This document shows, piece after piece, positions 46,134-58,364 of a stretch of DNA of 64,000 bases. The stretch covers positions 602,876,505 through 602,940,504 of the forward strand of contig CM062815.1 of assembly GCA_031772625.1 (NCBI GenBank). The letters run 5' to 3'. The notes beneath the pieces were generated by a model that saw only the letters and a program-made list of their open reading frames with translations, did not search any database and was not told the origin of the DNA. The translations under genes and the position numbers were made by a program. The number at the start of each line of letters is the position of its first letter. The stretch's first letter is position 1. This DNA comes from Pinus tabuliformis. Taxonomy: Eukaryota > Streptophyta > Pinopsida > Pinales > Pinaceae.

Positions 46134-47486
46134 CTAGCTGATCTGTGGAGTCGCCATCTCCTGTTCATTATCCAGTTCTGCAATCAAATTTATGTCTAGG
46201 GCTTGGAAATTTGTTTCTGCCATGAGTTTGGCCAACCCCTGACCTTTAATTAACTTGGTAGGTTTTATCTCTATATCATATTCTAAAATAGTAGCTATCC
46301 ATTTTCCCCTCTTGCCATCAACTCCATCCTGTGTCAGGATATCTTTGACTACAACATTTGGAACATAAGCTACTACATGAGAATACAAAATATATACTCT
46401 GAAATCTTTAATAGCCTTTACCAAAGCAAAAGCTTGTTTCTCCATTATTTTATACTTTAATGAGGCATCTCTAAGAGCTTTACTAAAAAAGGCTATTGGT
46501 TTTTCACATCCTTGATCATCCTTTTGTAGTAAAACTGCAGCTATGGTGTGTTCTGATGCAAAGGAAAAGATAATGAAGTCTCTGTCAAATTTTGGGCTCG
46601 TGAGGACTAGTGTTTGAGTTAAGGCTAATTTTATTTCTTCGAATGATTGTTTAGCCTCTACTATCCACTTAATAGTCGAATCTTTTTTCAACATGTTATT
46701 CAATAATCTAATTAGTTCAACTAAGTTAGAGATGAACCTTCTTAAAAAAATTATTTTCCCTAAAAATGTCTGAAGTTCTTTAATGTTTCTTGGGTGAGGT
46801 ATTTGCAAGATAGCTTCAATCCTGGTTGGTTCAATCCAAATTCCATCTTTAGAGATAATGTGGCCTAACAGTTTTCCTTCTTCCAAACCAAATAAAGATT
46901 TCTTTGGGTTTAGAGAAATGCCAAATTTTCTGCATTTAAGAAAAACTTGCCTGAGATGATCCAGGTGTTGTTGATCTGACTTTGAAAATACTGTTATATC
47001 ATCAAGGTATATAACCAGGAAATCATGGATTTCCTTTGCAAAGGAAATATCCATTGCTCTTTGAAAGGTGGCCCCTGCACTTTTCAATCCAAAAGGCATT
47101 TTTACATACATGAAGGTGCCCCATGGTGTTGTGAATGCAGTTTTTGCTTGATCATCAGGATGGACTAAAAATTGGTTGTAACCTGAGAATCCATCTAAGA
47201 GTGAAATCCTTGTAGAGCCTACTACCCTTTGCAGTATATGATCCATTTTAGGTAAGGGATAGTTGTCCTTGAGTGAGACTTTGTTCAAATTCCTAAGGTC
47301 AACACACGATCTGATTTCTCCTGTTTTCTTTCTTGTGGGGACAAGATTAGACACCCAATTTGAAAACTTAATGGGAGCAATGATTCCTGCATCATACATT
47401 TGTTTGATTTCTTTTTCAATGGAAGGTAATAAAATAGGATTAATTCTTCTTAGCTTTTTCCTAAAAGGTTTTTTATCTTCTTTCAA
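46134..47486 (-). pseudogene. TE-7 reverse transcriptase and adjoining RNase H
   Basis: A 450-codon open stretch, the longest in the window of this element. RT: SNWVSNLVPTRKKTGEIRSC, motif A STRISLLDGFSGYNQFLVHP (Asp kept), GLKSAGATFQRAMD, motif C FLVIYLDDITVFSK (both Asp kept). RNase H follows as DRDFIIFSFASEHTIAAVLL: the usual first Asp is not seen, as is common in Tat-like elements that own a second RNase H. Then a connection to a Glu-rich end and a TAG at 46134-46136. Frame and active site look sound, so this copy is not ancient. Confidence 0.92.
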
Positions 47487-47540
47487 AGGGATAGTGTGTT
47501 GAATAATACTGGTATCATATGATTTTAAGTCTTCGTAACC

Positions 47541-48743
47541 CTAGGCAAAAACATCCTGGAATTCTTTCATTAGCTCAATGTATTTCAGTTTTTTATCAAG
47601 AGGTAATGATTTGGACAATTTTATCAGTTTAGGATTCTCTTGAGTTCCTATGTTGCATTCTTCAATGTCTGCTTTCAAGGGCTCCATCTTAGGCTTTTTA
47701 GGAATATCATTAGAGTCAAATAAGTCCTCCAAAGGAGTTAATCCCTTGGGTAATTGATTATCTTTTAGATTTATAACTTCAGTTTCATCATCAATTATTT
47801 CATCAATATCCATTTGCTTTAAATCCTGAATATTTGTTCTCATGAATTTAGTAGGGTGAAGCATGTTTATTGAGTTTTCTTCCAATTTTTTAATGTCTAA
47901 CCCATTAGTGTGACCAAAATCTGAAACTATGTCTACATCTATATTAATGCTCGCAAATTCTTCATCTAATGTCAAAAAGTGATTAATCTGCTTATCATTT
48001 TCAAAAACTTGCCAGTTCTTAAGATTATCAGGTATGGCTAGCCTGTGCCTAATCTTAGCAGTATACTGGTGATTGGGCTGGAAAGGCAATTTGTAGGTGC
48101 TGGCAAACATAGCCAAGCTATGAGCTTGCATGTTATGTTTTCTAGGAATAGTTGCAAGTTGGGTTTCTAAGAAAGTATTAAGGATTTCTATGACTGTACC
48201 TCTGTAACATCCTAATCTAGGATCTCTAGTTATGTAAACTCCTTTTATCTGTTTAACTATCAGTTCAGAATCTCCCATGATTGATACCCTTATAGCTCCT
48301 AATCCTTTGACTAGCTTGAGGCCTAGCAGGAGTGCTTCATATTTTGCCATATTGTTTGTGCACTTAAAATTTAACCTATAGGCATGTCCTTTTGCATGAT
48401 CATTTTCTAAGTTATAGATCCATACACCTGCCCCTGCACCTAATTTGTTTATTGAACCATCAAATTCTAAATGCCATAAAATTTCATATTCATAATTTGT
48501 ATTTGGGGTAGTGTAGTCTTTCTTAACTAGGGCATTTGGATTTTCTTTTTCATTTAGTTTTTCTTTATCATCTGATATTTCTTGAATTCGGACAGTTGAC
48601 CTTTCTTTTACAGTTTCTTTTGGTTCTGTTTCTATGTCTTTAGATTTTTTAATTTCTTTTGGTTCTGCTGCTATACCATTTGGAATATCATCTGGATCAG
48701 TCTCTGCATTATAGATAATAAACGAATCCATATCAGAATGCAC
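47541..48743 (-). pseudogene. TE-7 extra (archaeal-like) RNase H located before the RT
   Basis: About 400 codons. After a charged linker comes the RNase H fold: ILWHLEFDGSINKLGAGAGV (first Asp), CTNNMAKYEALLLGLKLVKG (Glu), VSIMGDSELIVKQIKGVYIT (second Asp), then ATIPRKHNMQAHSLAMFAS, where the last Asp is His. These are the signatures of the plant Tat second RNase H, which in the elements I know lies after the first RNase H and before integrase. Here it precedes the RT; the last 190 residues are a linker that ends in KYIELMKEFQDVFA, the usual approach to RT. Partial loss of activity is likely with the His change. Confidence 0.85.
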
Positions 48744-48971
48744 TGAGTAAATGGAAAAGTTTTGAGGCTTCTCCTAACTACTCACTACATACTTCATTAA
48801 AGTTTCTCTATATAGCTTCTTTGGCTTTCCAAAAACAAATATGGTAGCGTATGACATGTCTAATTGTAGAGACCCTTGAAGTTTGGCACCCAAGGATCTG
48901 GACAACAGCATGCCATACTTGGGTGGAATGTCTGCTACCACTATGTCCATGAGTATAGTTTTAGCAGGGTA

Positions 48972-49334
48972 CTAAACCAAAGAGACACATAAATCCTTTA
49001 TAAGCCCTAAACATCTCACTTGACTGGAATCAAAGGAAAACAAATCCTTATAGGGTCTACTGATGTCTAAGTTGAGTTTCTTCGTAACAGACTTGGGCAT
49101 GAGGTTGTGAGAAGCACCAGAGTCGAACATGGCATTATGCAAAATTTTGTCATGGATATTGAGATTAACATAGAAAGGTGGTATCCCTCCTTCCAGTGGT
49201 TTCCCATTTACTTTAGGGCCAAAAATCAACTCGGGCTGGTCATCAAAGAGATTTACAGAAATTGCATTTTCAATAGTATTTAATGATTTGCTTATTTGAG
49301 ACCTGTAAACATCATGTTTAACCAGTTCTGTCAA
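48972..49334 (-). pseudogene. TE-7 aspartic protease
   Basis: Active site HNAMFDSGASHNLMPKSVTK with intact Asp-Ser-Gly. The end VRCLGLIKDLCVSLV then TAG is followed in the same frame by ILMDIVVADIPPKYGMLLSR, the usual close. Only stops break it. Confidence 0.85.
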
Positions 49335-49400
49335 AGGAACTAAAATTTTGAGCTTGGCTACCTCTGCTCCAAGATTAAAGGGCAGGATTGTTTTGTTAGT

Positions 49401-51290
49401 TTAAACCTTTGGGTTTCTGGTAGAAATGTTTTCTACGTTTTCTTCTATTTCAGGATTTGGAACATCCTTTGCTGATTTTTCTGATGCGATCTTTTGAGGC
49501 TCTTCCACTATTTCCTTGGAGGGAAGTGAAGTGGAAGGTTGTTCTTTGCTGGGCTGGTTGTCAGACACATCTTCTAAGGTGGGGTTGGAAGGGTTTTGAT
49601 TTTTTCTTGAAAGGATCTGAAGTATTTTGGTCACTGGAACTGTTTTACCCTTTTTAGGTTGGTTAGGAGCTATTTTCTGGTTTATTTCAGGGTTATCAGT
49701 ACTTTTTCTACTTCTTAAATTATACTGCTTATGTACTTCAAAAATAGCAGAGTCATATCCCTGTCTGAAATCAAATGACTCTCTTGTTTGGGTTTTAAAT
49801 TGTTGCAACACATGGGACTCTTTGTCATCCTGAGTCAGGAATACATCTTCCACGCCCTCTAGACCCATTAAATTTATCTGAATGTCTTGCCTAGGGTCTT
49901 CTGATTGAGAGTCTTCTGCATAGTTCTCCTGGAAAGATGGTCTGATATTCTAGTCAGGAATATTCTTACCAGTGTTTTGATTCTAATTTTTTCTAAAATT
50001 AGGATTTCTCCCTAAATTAGCCTGCTAGCCATCCCAAGGAGATTTCCTTTCAATTGTGTCAACTCTATCAAACAATTTGTCCATTCCTTTAACAATAGCA
50101 TCAAGCTTTTGTTCAAAGGGTGAACTTTCATATTTTGTAGGTATCCTTCTCTCATTCCTAGCTTTGGCTCTTTTGGAAAGTAGGTTAGCCTCAACACTTA
50201 AAACTACACTTTTCATTTCTTCCAAAGAGGGAGGGTTCCTTTCTCTTAACTAGAAAGCCATATCTAAATCAAATCCATTAGGAAATTTGATCAGGGCTAA
50301 ACCAGGTGGGGGCCTAAGGTCAACTGGAATGGAACTATAAACACTATTGAACCTAGTGCAATAGTCTTGAATGGTTTCATGAGGTCCCCTTTTAAGGTTC
50401 TCATATCCAGATAAAATCTGAAGAGGGTCCTTCTTTTTCTCCCACCTATTCAGGAATTGTTGGTAAAGGATCCTTAAATTGTATATGCTTTGGGGAGCTA
50501 AAGGTCTAAACCAGGTTCTAACTTCTGCAGTTAGACTTTGGACGAAAATTCTCATTTGGACATCTGCTATGTCAATCTCATTAAGTTCAAAGTAGTCTAT
50601 TGTTTTCCTAGTATGCTGTTGAGCTGTGTAGGTCACAGTGCCATCAAAAGTAGTAATCTTACTCTGATAATCCTGTGGCATAGCACCTGGGGCAGCAGGC
50701 AGCACAAGGGGAGCATATCTATTGGCCATGATTGTAGGTTGGGTAGTGGTATGAATGGGAGTTGGGGTTACAGGAGTTGTTTGGGTTGTGGATGGAGAAC
50801 TAGAAGTAACAGTCAAGTGTGGAGTGGTGTTTTGCTGTGGAGAGGATGAAGGAATGAACGGGGGAGTGATTTGGGTTTCAGAGGAGTGAGGGAATAATGA
50901 TGAACTAGCAGAAAAAGAAGTGGTTTCAAAAGGTTCAGGTGTTCTTTCAGTGGTAAGGGATGACTAAGAAGAGTTCTGCAAATATTGATCAATTGACAAA
51001 TTGGCTTATTGGGTTTCAAGTACTCTGAGGAATTCTGGATCTTGTACTAGGTCCAATAGTTCACTATCAGATGTGGTTATGAATAGAGAAAGTTCAAAGT
51101 GTTCATCAAAAGGAAGATCTTCAAGGAAAAGCCACCCAACAGGACATGAATGTGATCTAAGTAAGGGTCTAGGACTTAATGAACATTCTTGTCTTCTGAT
51201 GATTCTAAGAATCAGGTTCGGATTCTCAAACACAGGGGGTGGATTAGGGTTAGGATTAGACCTAGTGTATCGAGTCCTTTTTGAAGCCAA
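49401..51290 (-). pseudogene. TE-7 gag
   Basis: Starts at 51290 with a basic Pro/Asn-rich head (MASKRTRYTRSNPNPNPPPV). A Ser/Thr/Pro linker precedes the Gag core at 50250-50816: KTIDYFELNEIDIADVQMRI, LTAEVRTWFRPLAPQSIYNL, LKRGPHETIQDYCTRFNSVY. After it come a helical piece (FEQKLDAIVKGMDKLFDRVD) and a hydrophilic tail to 49401. No zinc knuckle was seen. Few stops, one frame slip. Confidence 0.82.
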
Positions 51291-51406
51291 ATTTCAAATT
51301 TTTATGTGTTTTCTTATATTGATGTTTAAAATAACTTCTAAAAATCCTTTAAGATACTTTAAATCAGACTTTATGTTTCCTAAAGGTTTATTTTATTGAG
51401 GATTTG

Positions 51407-51427
51407 GTCTCCCCAGTATGGTCGCCA
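51407..51427 (-). promoter_or_regulatory. TE-7 primer-binding site
   Basis: On the minus strand TGGCGACCATACTGGGGAGA, three bases after the 5' LTR. The TGGCGAC...CTGGGGA form is known from plant gypsy elements; tRNA not assigned. Confidence 0.75.
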
Positions 51428-51430
51428 CTA

Positions 51431-54400
51431 TGTTATCACTCAGATTTTCCTTTGAAGTTATTAGAAGAAGGAAAGGAGTCTGAGGTAACCACAAACCAAT
51501 CTTTTAAGTACAGAATCTAGCCAATCTGTACTCAGAGAGGGCTCTCTCTTTATGATTTAGCTTTGTTTGAAAAGATTTTAGGCTAGTTATAAATGTTCAA
51601 GGTTGTTTTTTTGAGAGTGGTGGAGTTCCGAAACAGATGGGCAAGCTAGGCTTTTAGGCCATTGGGCTATGGAGTCAAACAAGGATAGTTCACTGGAATA
51701 AGTCAAATTTTTGAGGTAGGATTTCAATAGGCAGGATAATAGAGTAAAAACAAACTTTGGAGCTCGAATGGGTGGTAATTCTTCTCAAAACTAGAGGGCA
51801 ATTGAGAATCCTCAAGTTAGGATTAGAAAGAGGAAAGGAAGATAGGTCAACCAGCATAAGGCAATTAAGAATCCTATACCAGGGACTTATTAGAGAAAAA
51901 CTAGAGGGAAAGCAGAGCAATTAAGAATTCCTTTATCAAAATAGTTTAGAAGAAAACATGTAAATGGTAGATTGTTGATAACAGAGAGCAATAAAGCTAA
52001 TTCTGATTTACTTTGACTATTTTACCATTTAGATTTCAGATGCATGAAACATTGAAACATATTGAAAACACATAAAATCACAAGGATATAATGCTTATTT
52101 GCAATTAGACTGCACATGAATCTGATGAAATGTCCTCAACTTTCATTCATTTTCCAGCAAAAATCTAGATTTTAATACAACAGCTTTCTTAACTTTACAA
52201 CATAGACTTACAGAGATGTTATAGAATCCACCCTCAACACTTCGAATGGAGAAGCATTTATACAAAAATTACATCAAAATATCTCATAACTATATGAGAT
52301 TTACTCTAGGAACTGAAAAATATCTTTTACAAAAATATAGAGAAAGATGTAAAACTAATTGCTGTTGTCCCTTTATTCATGGAATAATTGGAGTTTGAAA
52401 CTCGAATTTGCTTCTTATTGTTACTCTAGTAATTGTGTGTTGGATCCTTGTTTACTTTTCCCTACTAATACTCTTTACCTGTTCCTGATGTTCCTGATAC
52501 TGTTTACCTATTTACCAGTCTCTACCTTAGTGAATATTTTCTTTTACCTCAGAGTTACCATAGTAACTTACATGATTAAGAGGATATCATTCCACCATTC
52601 TTCATTGGGTATCTTTATCCTGAATAATTTTCTGTATATTTCATCGGCCTCAGTGTGTTTTGCAAAATTGGGTTGAGTTGTGAACAAGTGTTTCACTTCA
52701 TGCTCAATATAAAAAAGGTTTTCTAAGCCATCATATAGCACTTTTCCTATGGGTAGTGCTTTCACTGTTGAAGAGTTGGTTTGATTTCTAGCCTGTTGGT
52801 GCAGTATGTCAATGTAGTCTTCATGTTTCATCAGCTTGTCATTTATGACCAATAAGTTTGGAAGTCCTTTCTCTCTCAGAATGTTATATTTTATCATGAA
52901 CTCATCAATGTCTTCTTGGATACTTTGACATCTTCTTTCTAGGTTAAGCATCAAGTTATTTTTGGTCAGAACTCTTTTGATTTCAAGGATGGTACCAGTC
53001 CGGTCTTCTATATCCTTTTGTTCCAGTTCTTCCCTGCTTTGGCTATTCAAGAAATTGATTAATTGGATTGCCTCTTCAGGTTTCTCCCCCAATTCTTCTC
53101 TGGTCTTTTGTATAGCCTCTGTAGCTAGTTTCATTAAATCAATTTGCTCAAAGATAATCTGAATAGAAGACCAAATATCATTAATGGAATTAATGATATT
53201 GGTCCATAAAATCTCTATGATATCTCTTAAAGGCCTTTCAAATGTTAAGTCCTTTTCTAATGTTTTTATTTGGTCAGTCATCCTTCTATTCTTTCTCTCC
53301 TCTTCAGTGTAATTTATTTGTGATAACCCAAAATTGTGCTCCAAGCTCGTGACTTTTTCTTTTAATTTTTTTATCTCAGTTGCTTGGATTTTCATTTCTT
53401 CCATGGACTTGACTAAGTCCTCTGTTTGCTGTGTTGAAGTTGTTGCTGCTTCAGAAGTACCTACTGTTGCTGGAAGAGCTATTGCTAGGGGAACGTTGGG
53501 TGCCAGAGCTGATGCAGTAGTAGATGGCACTGCTATAGAAAGTATGGGCACTACAGTCTAAGGCATCATGTTCGACTCACCTTGTTTAGATTGCAAAGCT
53601 TTTCCCAACTCTTGTTCTATTTCTTTCAGCTGTTCATTTAACTTAAGGACCAAGTCCATAAGTTCCTCCTCATTTTGTTTCTCAATGACTTCTACAGTTT
53701 GTGGATGTATGAGGGGAGGGAGCTTGATTTGTTTTCTAAGTGCAGCAATATCTTCATTTTTCTTTTTTATCGAACTCTCAGCTACCTTGACATCTTTGGA
53801 ATTATGACCTAACTCAATCACTAGGTCTTCCAATGACTTTATTCTAATGTCCTTAGCCTGAGAAGAGGATTTTTTCTAACTGTAATTGTGTTGTAGTATT
53901 GTTCAAAGAATTTTGCAGCTGATGTGCAATGATGGCTTTCCCTGTTAAAGTGGAATATACCATCTCACCCATTTTCTTGTGGAGCTCAATTTGATCAATT
54001 GGATCGATGCCTTTAGTAAGAACTTCAAAATTGGTCTTCAAGTAATCAGCCATGGATTGTGGTTGTTGTACTGTTGGCTTCAGGAAGCTCATCTGCATTT
54101 TTCCCTCTTTGATGTCAAAAGCTGACATCAACCTTGTCTGATTTGTGGGAGCCATTTTCACATAGTTGGTATAGGTTTGAGCTTTGAGCTGCTCATTCCT
54201 AGTCTTGATTTCTTTATACCTTTCCTTCAAATCCTGGCTTTGTTCTGATGTTGCTCTGAATGATGACACTTCCACACTTGTTTGCCTACTTAATGCCTGA
54301 GTTTGGGAGGCAGATGGTGTCTCTCCTACTACTCTGGTCTGTACTGTGTGACTGTTGGTTTCTTCATCCTCCTACTCGGACAAAGGAATCAATCTTGTCC

Positions 54401-55417
54401 TTTTAACATATATCTGGTCTAATGGTACTGTTGAGGGAATAACCTCACTCCTGCTTCTTTTTTGATTTCGTTCCTCATTGAGAGGAGTCTGCAATACTAG
54501 AGGACTGCCCATGTTTGTTTCAGTTTGAGTCAATTCCTCAAAAATGCTTTGTGACCCTAAATCTTTCCTCGGTTTTGAAGTCTTTGGCTGTCCTAATGAC
54601 TGTGCATTTGGCTCCTGTGTTGGTCTCTGTGAGGATTCTGCAAGCACCTGTACAAAGGAATCAAGGTCAAGTGTTTTTTCCAAATTTTTCATGACATTGT
54701 CTACCTCAACTTGTTCACTATCTTGTTCTATAAGTGTTCCCTCCACCCATTCATTTTGATTAGCAAACTGTTCTATCTCTGGAATTCTATGATGAATGTA
54801 GGGGGACCGCTTTTTTTTTTGCCTTCTGTCACAGATGAAGCTATGAGGATCATAAGGCCAAATAAAACTCTTTTCCAATCGCATTCTCTCAAGGATTTCT
54901 TCTACCTCTTTCCCTAATTTTCTGTTGTTGCAAACAAATGGGCCTAAGTGATCCTTTATCCTTAACTGAGCTTTCTTCTTAGCTTTCATAAAGTGGATTT
55001 GATCATAATTGATCATTTCCCTGTAGTACTCCAGGGAAAATAATCTCATGGGGACGTATTTAGGCAGTTTAAAGGGAGGCAGCTCACACTTATAAATCCT
55101 AATCTCAGTATGGTTTTGGTACAAGTACCAGTCACCAACCTTGTATTGCTTGGATAATTGAAGAATTCTTTTGATATCATCACTGATTCTAGGAGGAGGA
55201 CTTCCTATCAACATGGTAGTTATAAGATGGACAAATTGATCAATAAAATTTGTATAAGAATAGGGAGAAGAAGGTGAATTGTGACAAATTGAAGTCCAGA
55301 AGACAATAGACCTGGGATTCCCTCCGGTGTCAAATTTTTGGACAGAGAAAGGGAATTTATCAGACTAGTAGTAAAGAAAAAGGTGATACAAGACTGAGGA
55401 ATATTTAAAGACTCTCT
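51431..55417 (-). repeat. TE-7 5' LTR (right copy), inner 3.99 kb
   Basis: Pairs with 37901-41877; its outer part is displaced by TE-8, which starts at 55418. Confidence 0.88.
52568..55417 (-). pseudogene. LTR-encoded large protein of TE-7, right copy (interrupted)
   Basis: Same protein as at 39038-42595. This copy is better preserved: open stretches of 280, 140, 91 and 327 codons, with only a TAG near 54374, a TAA after the 53833-53558 piece and a +1 frameshift in a T-run near 53870 (six T where the left copy has five). The N-terminal part is cut by TE-8 at 55417. Where one copy has a stop the other almost always has Gln or another sense codon, which shows that the frame was open when the element inserted. 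Confidence 0.8.
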
Positions 55418-57482
55418 TGTCACATGGAATAAGTCGATCTTGCGGACAAGATAGACCTTCCTAGAATCTAAAGAAGACCTAATGACAAGCAAACCAACCA
55501 GACACTATCTTTCTCTAAATATGCTTTAATAAACAATAGCAAACAAGTGTTTTTGGGGCCTACCTTAGGTCCAACACAAGCTTGTGGATGCCCTCGCTCC
55601 TTCGATCCAAATGAGCTCCTTTTTGCGAATCTACAAACACAAACAAGGCAAACAAATTAAATAGCACCTGAAAAGCCAATTGCATAAAACATATTTAACA
55701 TGAAAGTCAAGGAGTCCATGAAACAAATAACATAAGATACTTGTTGAGAAAAATGAGTTTGATTGTATTAATTCAAAAGAAGAAGAAATTTACAACCTTT
55801 GCCTTGACACTGTACAAGCTCCTCCCAGGGTCCAGCAAGAAGTCTCCTCTACTTTGACAAGTTTCACTCACTCCCCAATGAAGCCAAAAAGATGTGTGAT
55901 CTCTCCTCTTAAGCTCAACTAGGAAGTCTTGATTTCACCAGCATTTACCCTCAAAAATGTTCAGCTTCTAACCTCTCTAGCAACCAGCCCAATGCCTGTA
56001 TTTATAGTGCAATGGAGGGAGCTTACTAGGTCCTACTTCAAAGGGATAAAGCCCTCTTTCAAAGGGATAGCTCCTCTCATCAAGGGATTAGCTCCTTCTC
56101 TTTTGGGATGCATGAACCACCTCAGAGCGAACAATCCACGTCAAAATTCCTTCTAGAAACCTCTAGAATTAACCCAAAGTGAGTTTTTTAAGATAAAACT
56201 TGCACCTTTTGACTTTCACAGGGGTCCGCACCAACACCGTTAGGGACAGAGCGGGCAGGTCCGCAGTTTTTGTACACAGAAGGTGCAGGACCGCAGGTGA
56301 CCATGAGAGAAAGTGCGGAACCAGAGTTACATTGATTTTTAATGTCTTTCTCTCATTTCCAAAGCTTGATTTGAAGATCTGAGGTCTGAGACTTGCTTAG
56401 GAGGACAATACAAGTGATGATAGACTCATACTGACTGCAAATAATCATGGTAACGATATTTTTGTGTAACAAATTGGCCTCTAAAGTGCGAAGTCTGTAG
56501 TAGATGAGGATTTCTTATCATTTAGGAAGAGTGAAGTAATTTATCATTTCGAGGATCATCTTGTGGAGAACCCAGTTGGAACCTGTGAAAACATTCAATG
56601 CAAAATATATATATGAGATCATATCATCGCTGAGGTAGGCATTCCCATACTCAGATAAAAACTGACTAGAAACTAACTACTGCTCTGATACAGGAATGAT
56701 CTTGTAAAACATCACAAGTATAGACTCATGTGGACACAGTATGGACGCAGCCATCCGTTTATGAATAGTCCATTATATAATGAATACAAAATTCCTCACA
56801 GCCTGGATTGTGGAAACTAGATCCAGGGTCTTCATTTCTACTTCCCGAAATAGTACGATTCTATCCATGCGAATGAAAGTGTTGATGTCGAACATGGTAG
56901 AAACCACTTGATTACCAGTCAATGATGTAAACTGTTAACAAGTGTGAGAGAAACCACCAGTGATGTCAATGGCTCTCAAAGTACCCAGTATAATCCATGA
57001 GATGCGAATAAATGTGTTGATGTCGAACATGTCGCGGAATCCTTCGATCGAAAGTCAATGATGTAAACTGTCGTCAAAGGTGAGAAACCTGCCATTGAGG
57101 CATGCAGATCTCAAGGTACTGATGATTTCTAGATCATCTTTCTAGATAATGAGCTGATGTCGATAGAAAGCGATCCGTCGTAGGCAAGCCCACAACACGA
57201 AATCATAGATCAAGTTGAAGAAATTTAGTTGCAAGGACTGACTCAGGGATGGTCAAGATGGATGACAGATATTTTGCAAATGAATGGCTTATTGGCAGTG
57301 ACCTCTTGAACACATAACGACACGACAGATGGTTTGGTGACAATTGACCCAAAGTTAATACCCAGAAACCGGCTGAAGACTTTCAATGTGGTTTGATCAA
57401 CTGTTAGGCAAAGGATTTCCCAACCCAGGTGAATGAAAGTGTCGTGTTCAAGAGTGGTTACGAAGTATGACAAACAGGCTCA
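55418..57482 (-). repeat. TE-8 3' LTR
   Basis: Starts TGTCACATGG at the break in TE-7 and ends ...CAGGCTCA just before a purine tract (on the minus strand). About 2.07 kb; ends TG...CA. The partner LTR is outside the window, so the limits rest on the TE-7 break and the tract. A GC-rich patch at about 56218-56330 has an inverted relative at 58490-58610. Confidence 0.7.
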
Positions 57483-57503
57483 TTTTTCTCTCTTTTCCCC
57501 CAC
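57483..57503 (-). promoter_or_regulatory. TE-8 polypurine tract
   Basis: On the minus strand GTGGGGGAAAAGAGAGAAAA, directly before the LTR. Confidence 0.75.
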
Positions 57504-58233
57504 CATTTCTGGCAAGTACCTCTTTATTTTTGACAAGCTTGAGGAAGATAACATTTGCTTGATTATAAGCTCATCCTTCGGATGAGTCCAACTTAGTTTA
57601 AATTCGAACCCTAAGAAGGAGTGGTTCGTTCCTGTTTGTAATTGAACAGGCCCTTTACTGTGAAATTTTAACGAGTCCAGTATACGAGAAACTCGGCGTT
57701 TTTCAATTTTAGAGAGTTTGAAAAAACTTAAGAAGACTCCAGGGTTGACCTTTTTCGTAAATTTGTGTCTCCCAAGCCCGAAAAAGTATAAAATAATACT
57801 TGAGAGAACCGCTTGATCTTTTACGACCAAGGAGTACTTTTCATCATTAGTGCCTTTGACCCGAAAAAGTAAAAAAACGATCAATGACACGTCGTTTTAT
57901 AACCAATATCGAATTTGAAACGACAAAAATCCGGCAATATTTTCATGTTTTTACGGTCGGAAAAGAGCTGTAAGTGGACCGTCTTCTAATTCCGTTTTAA
58001 CGAGTCTAAAAGAAACACTCAGCAATCTTTTCATGTTTTAGGAGTTAGAAAAGAGCTTAAAGATGACTCTACATGTTTTTCCGTCGAAAATGATAGATTT
58101 TGCCTGAATAATCCTTTATTCTGCACAAAAACACAAACATTACTCATACCTGTTTGAAATGGATAAAAACGTCACAAAATACCTTTTCAAAGTGAAACAT
58201 AAACAAATTTGCAATTTATTTACTAAAAAAACT
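57504..58233. other. Spacer between the TE-8 tract and the antisense gene; possible promoter region
   Basis: A minus-strand frame of 136 codons (57480-57890) overlaps the tract and has no recognisable domain; I regard it as unproved. At 57937-58090 two similar segments occur (CAATATTTTCATGTTTTTAC... and CAATCTTTTCATGTTTTAGG..., each followed by GAAAAGAGCT), 85-90 bp apart, just upstream of the TATA box, and could be promoter repeats of the plus-strand gene. Confidence 0.4.
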
Positions 58234-58241
58234 TATAAAAA
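58234..58241 (+). promoter_or_regulatory. TATA box of the antisense gene
   Basis: TATAAAAA followed by GGG. A start of transcription about 30 bases on would leave an untranslated first exon ending at the splice donor 58364/58365. Confidence 0.55.
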
Positions 58242-58364
58242 GGGCCTTTGTCAATTCATTTTTACCGTTTGAGTTTAGGTGAGAAAATAGTGCTTTTGCT
58301 CAGAAAACTTCCCGTGAAGATTGCAGGAAATCCAACCGTCGGAATCGAGCGCCGCCTTCTCCAG

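Larger units (their letters stand above)
37901..55417 (-). mobile_element. TE-7: giant-LTR Tat-like Ty3/gypsy element, right end displaced by TE-8
   Basis: Direct repeats beginning TGTTATCACTC at 37901 and 51431 act as the two LTRs; the right one is followed (reading minus) by a primer site at 51407-51427, then gag, protease, extra RNase H, RT, RNase H and integrase down to 44858. The repeats match over at least 3.98 kb, the point at which TE-8 interrupts the right copy. The LTRs therefore exceed 4 kb and contain a 1,185-codon frame. The outer end lies beyond the window because TE-8 is in the way. Confidence 0.85.

Noticed and set aside
57480..57890. 136-codon minus frame next to the TE-8 tract as a gene
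   Set aside because: It overlaps the polypurine tract, lacks any domain and cannot be distinguished from chance; noted only within the spacer entry.
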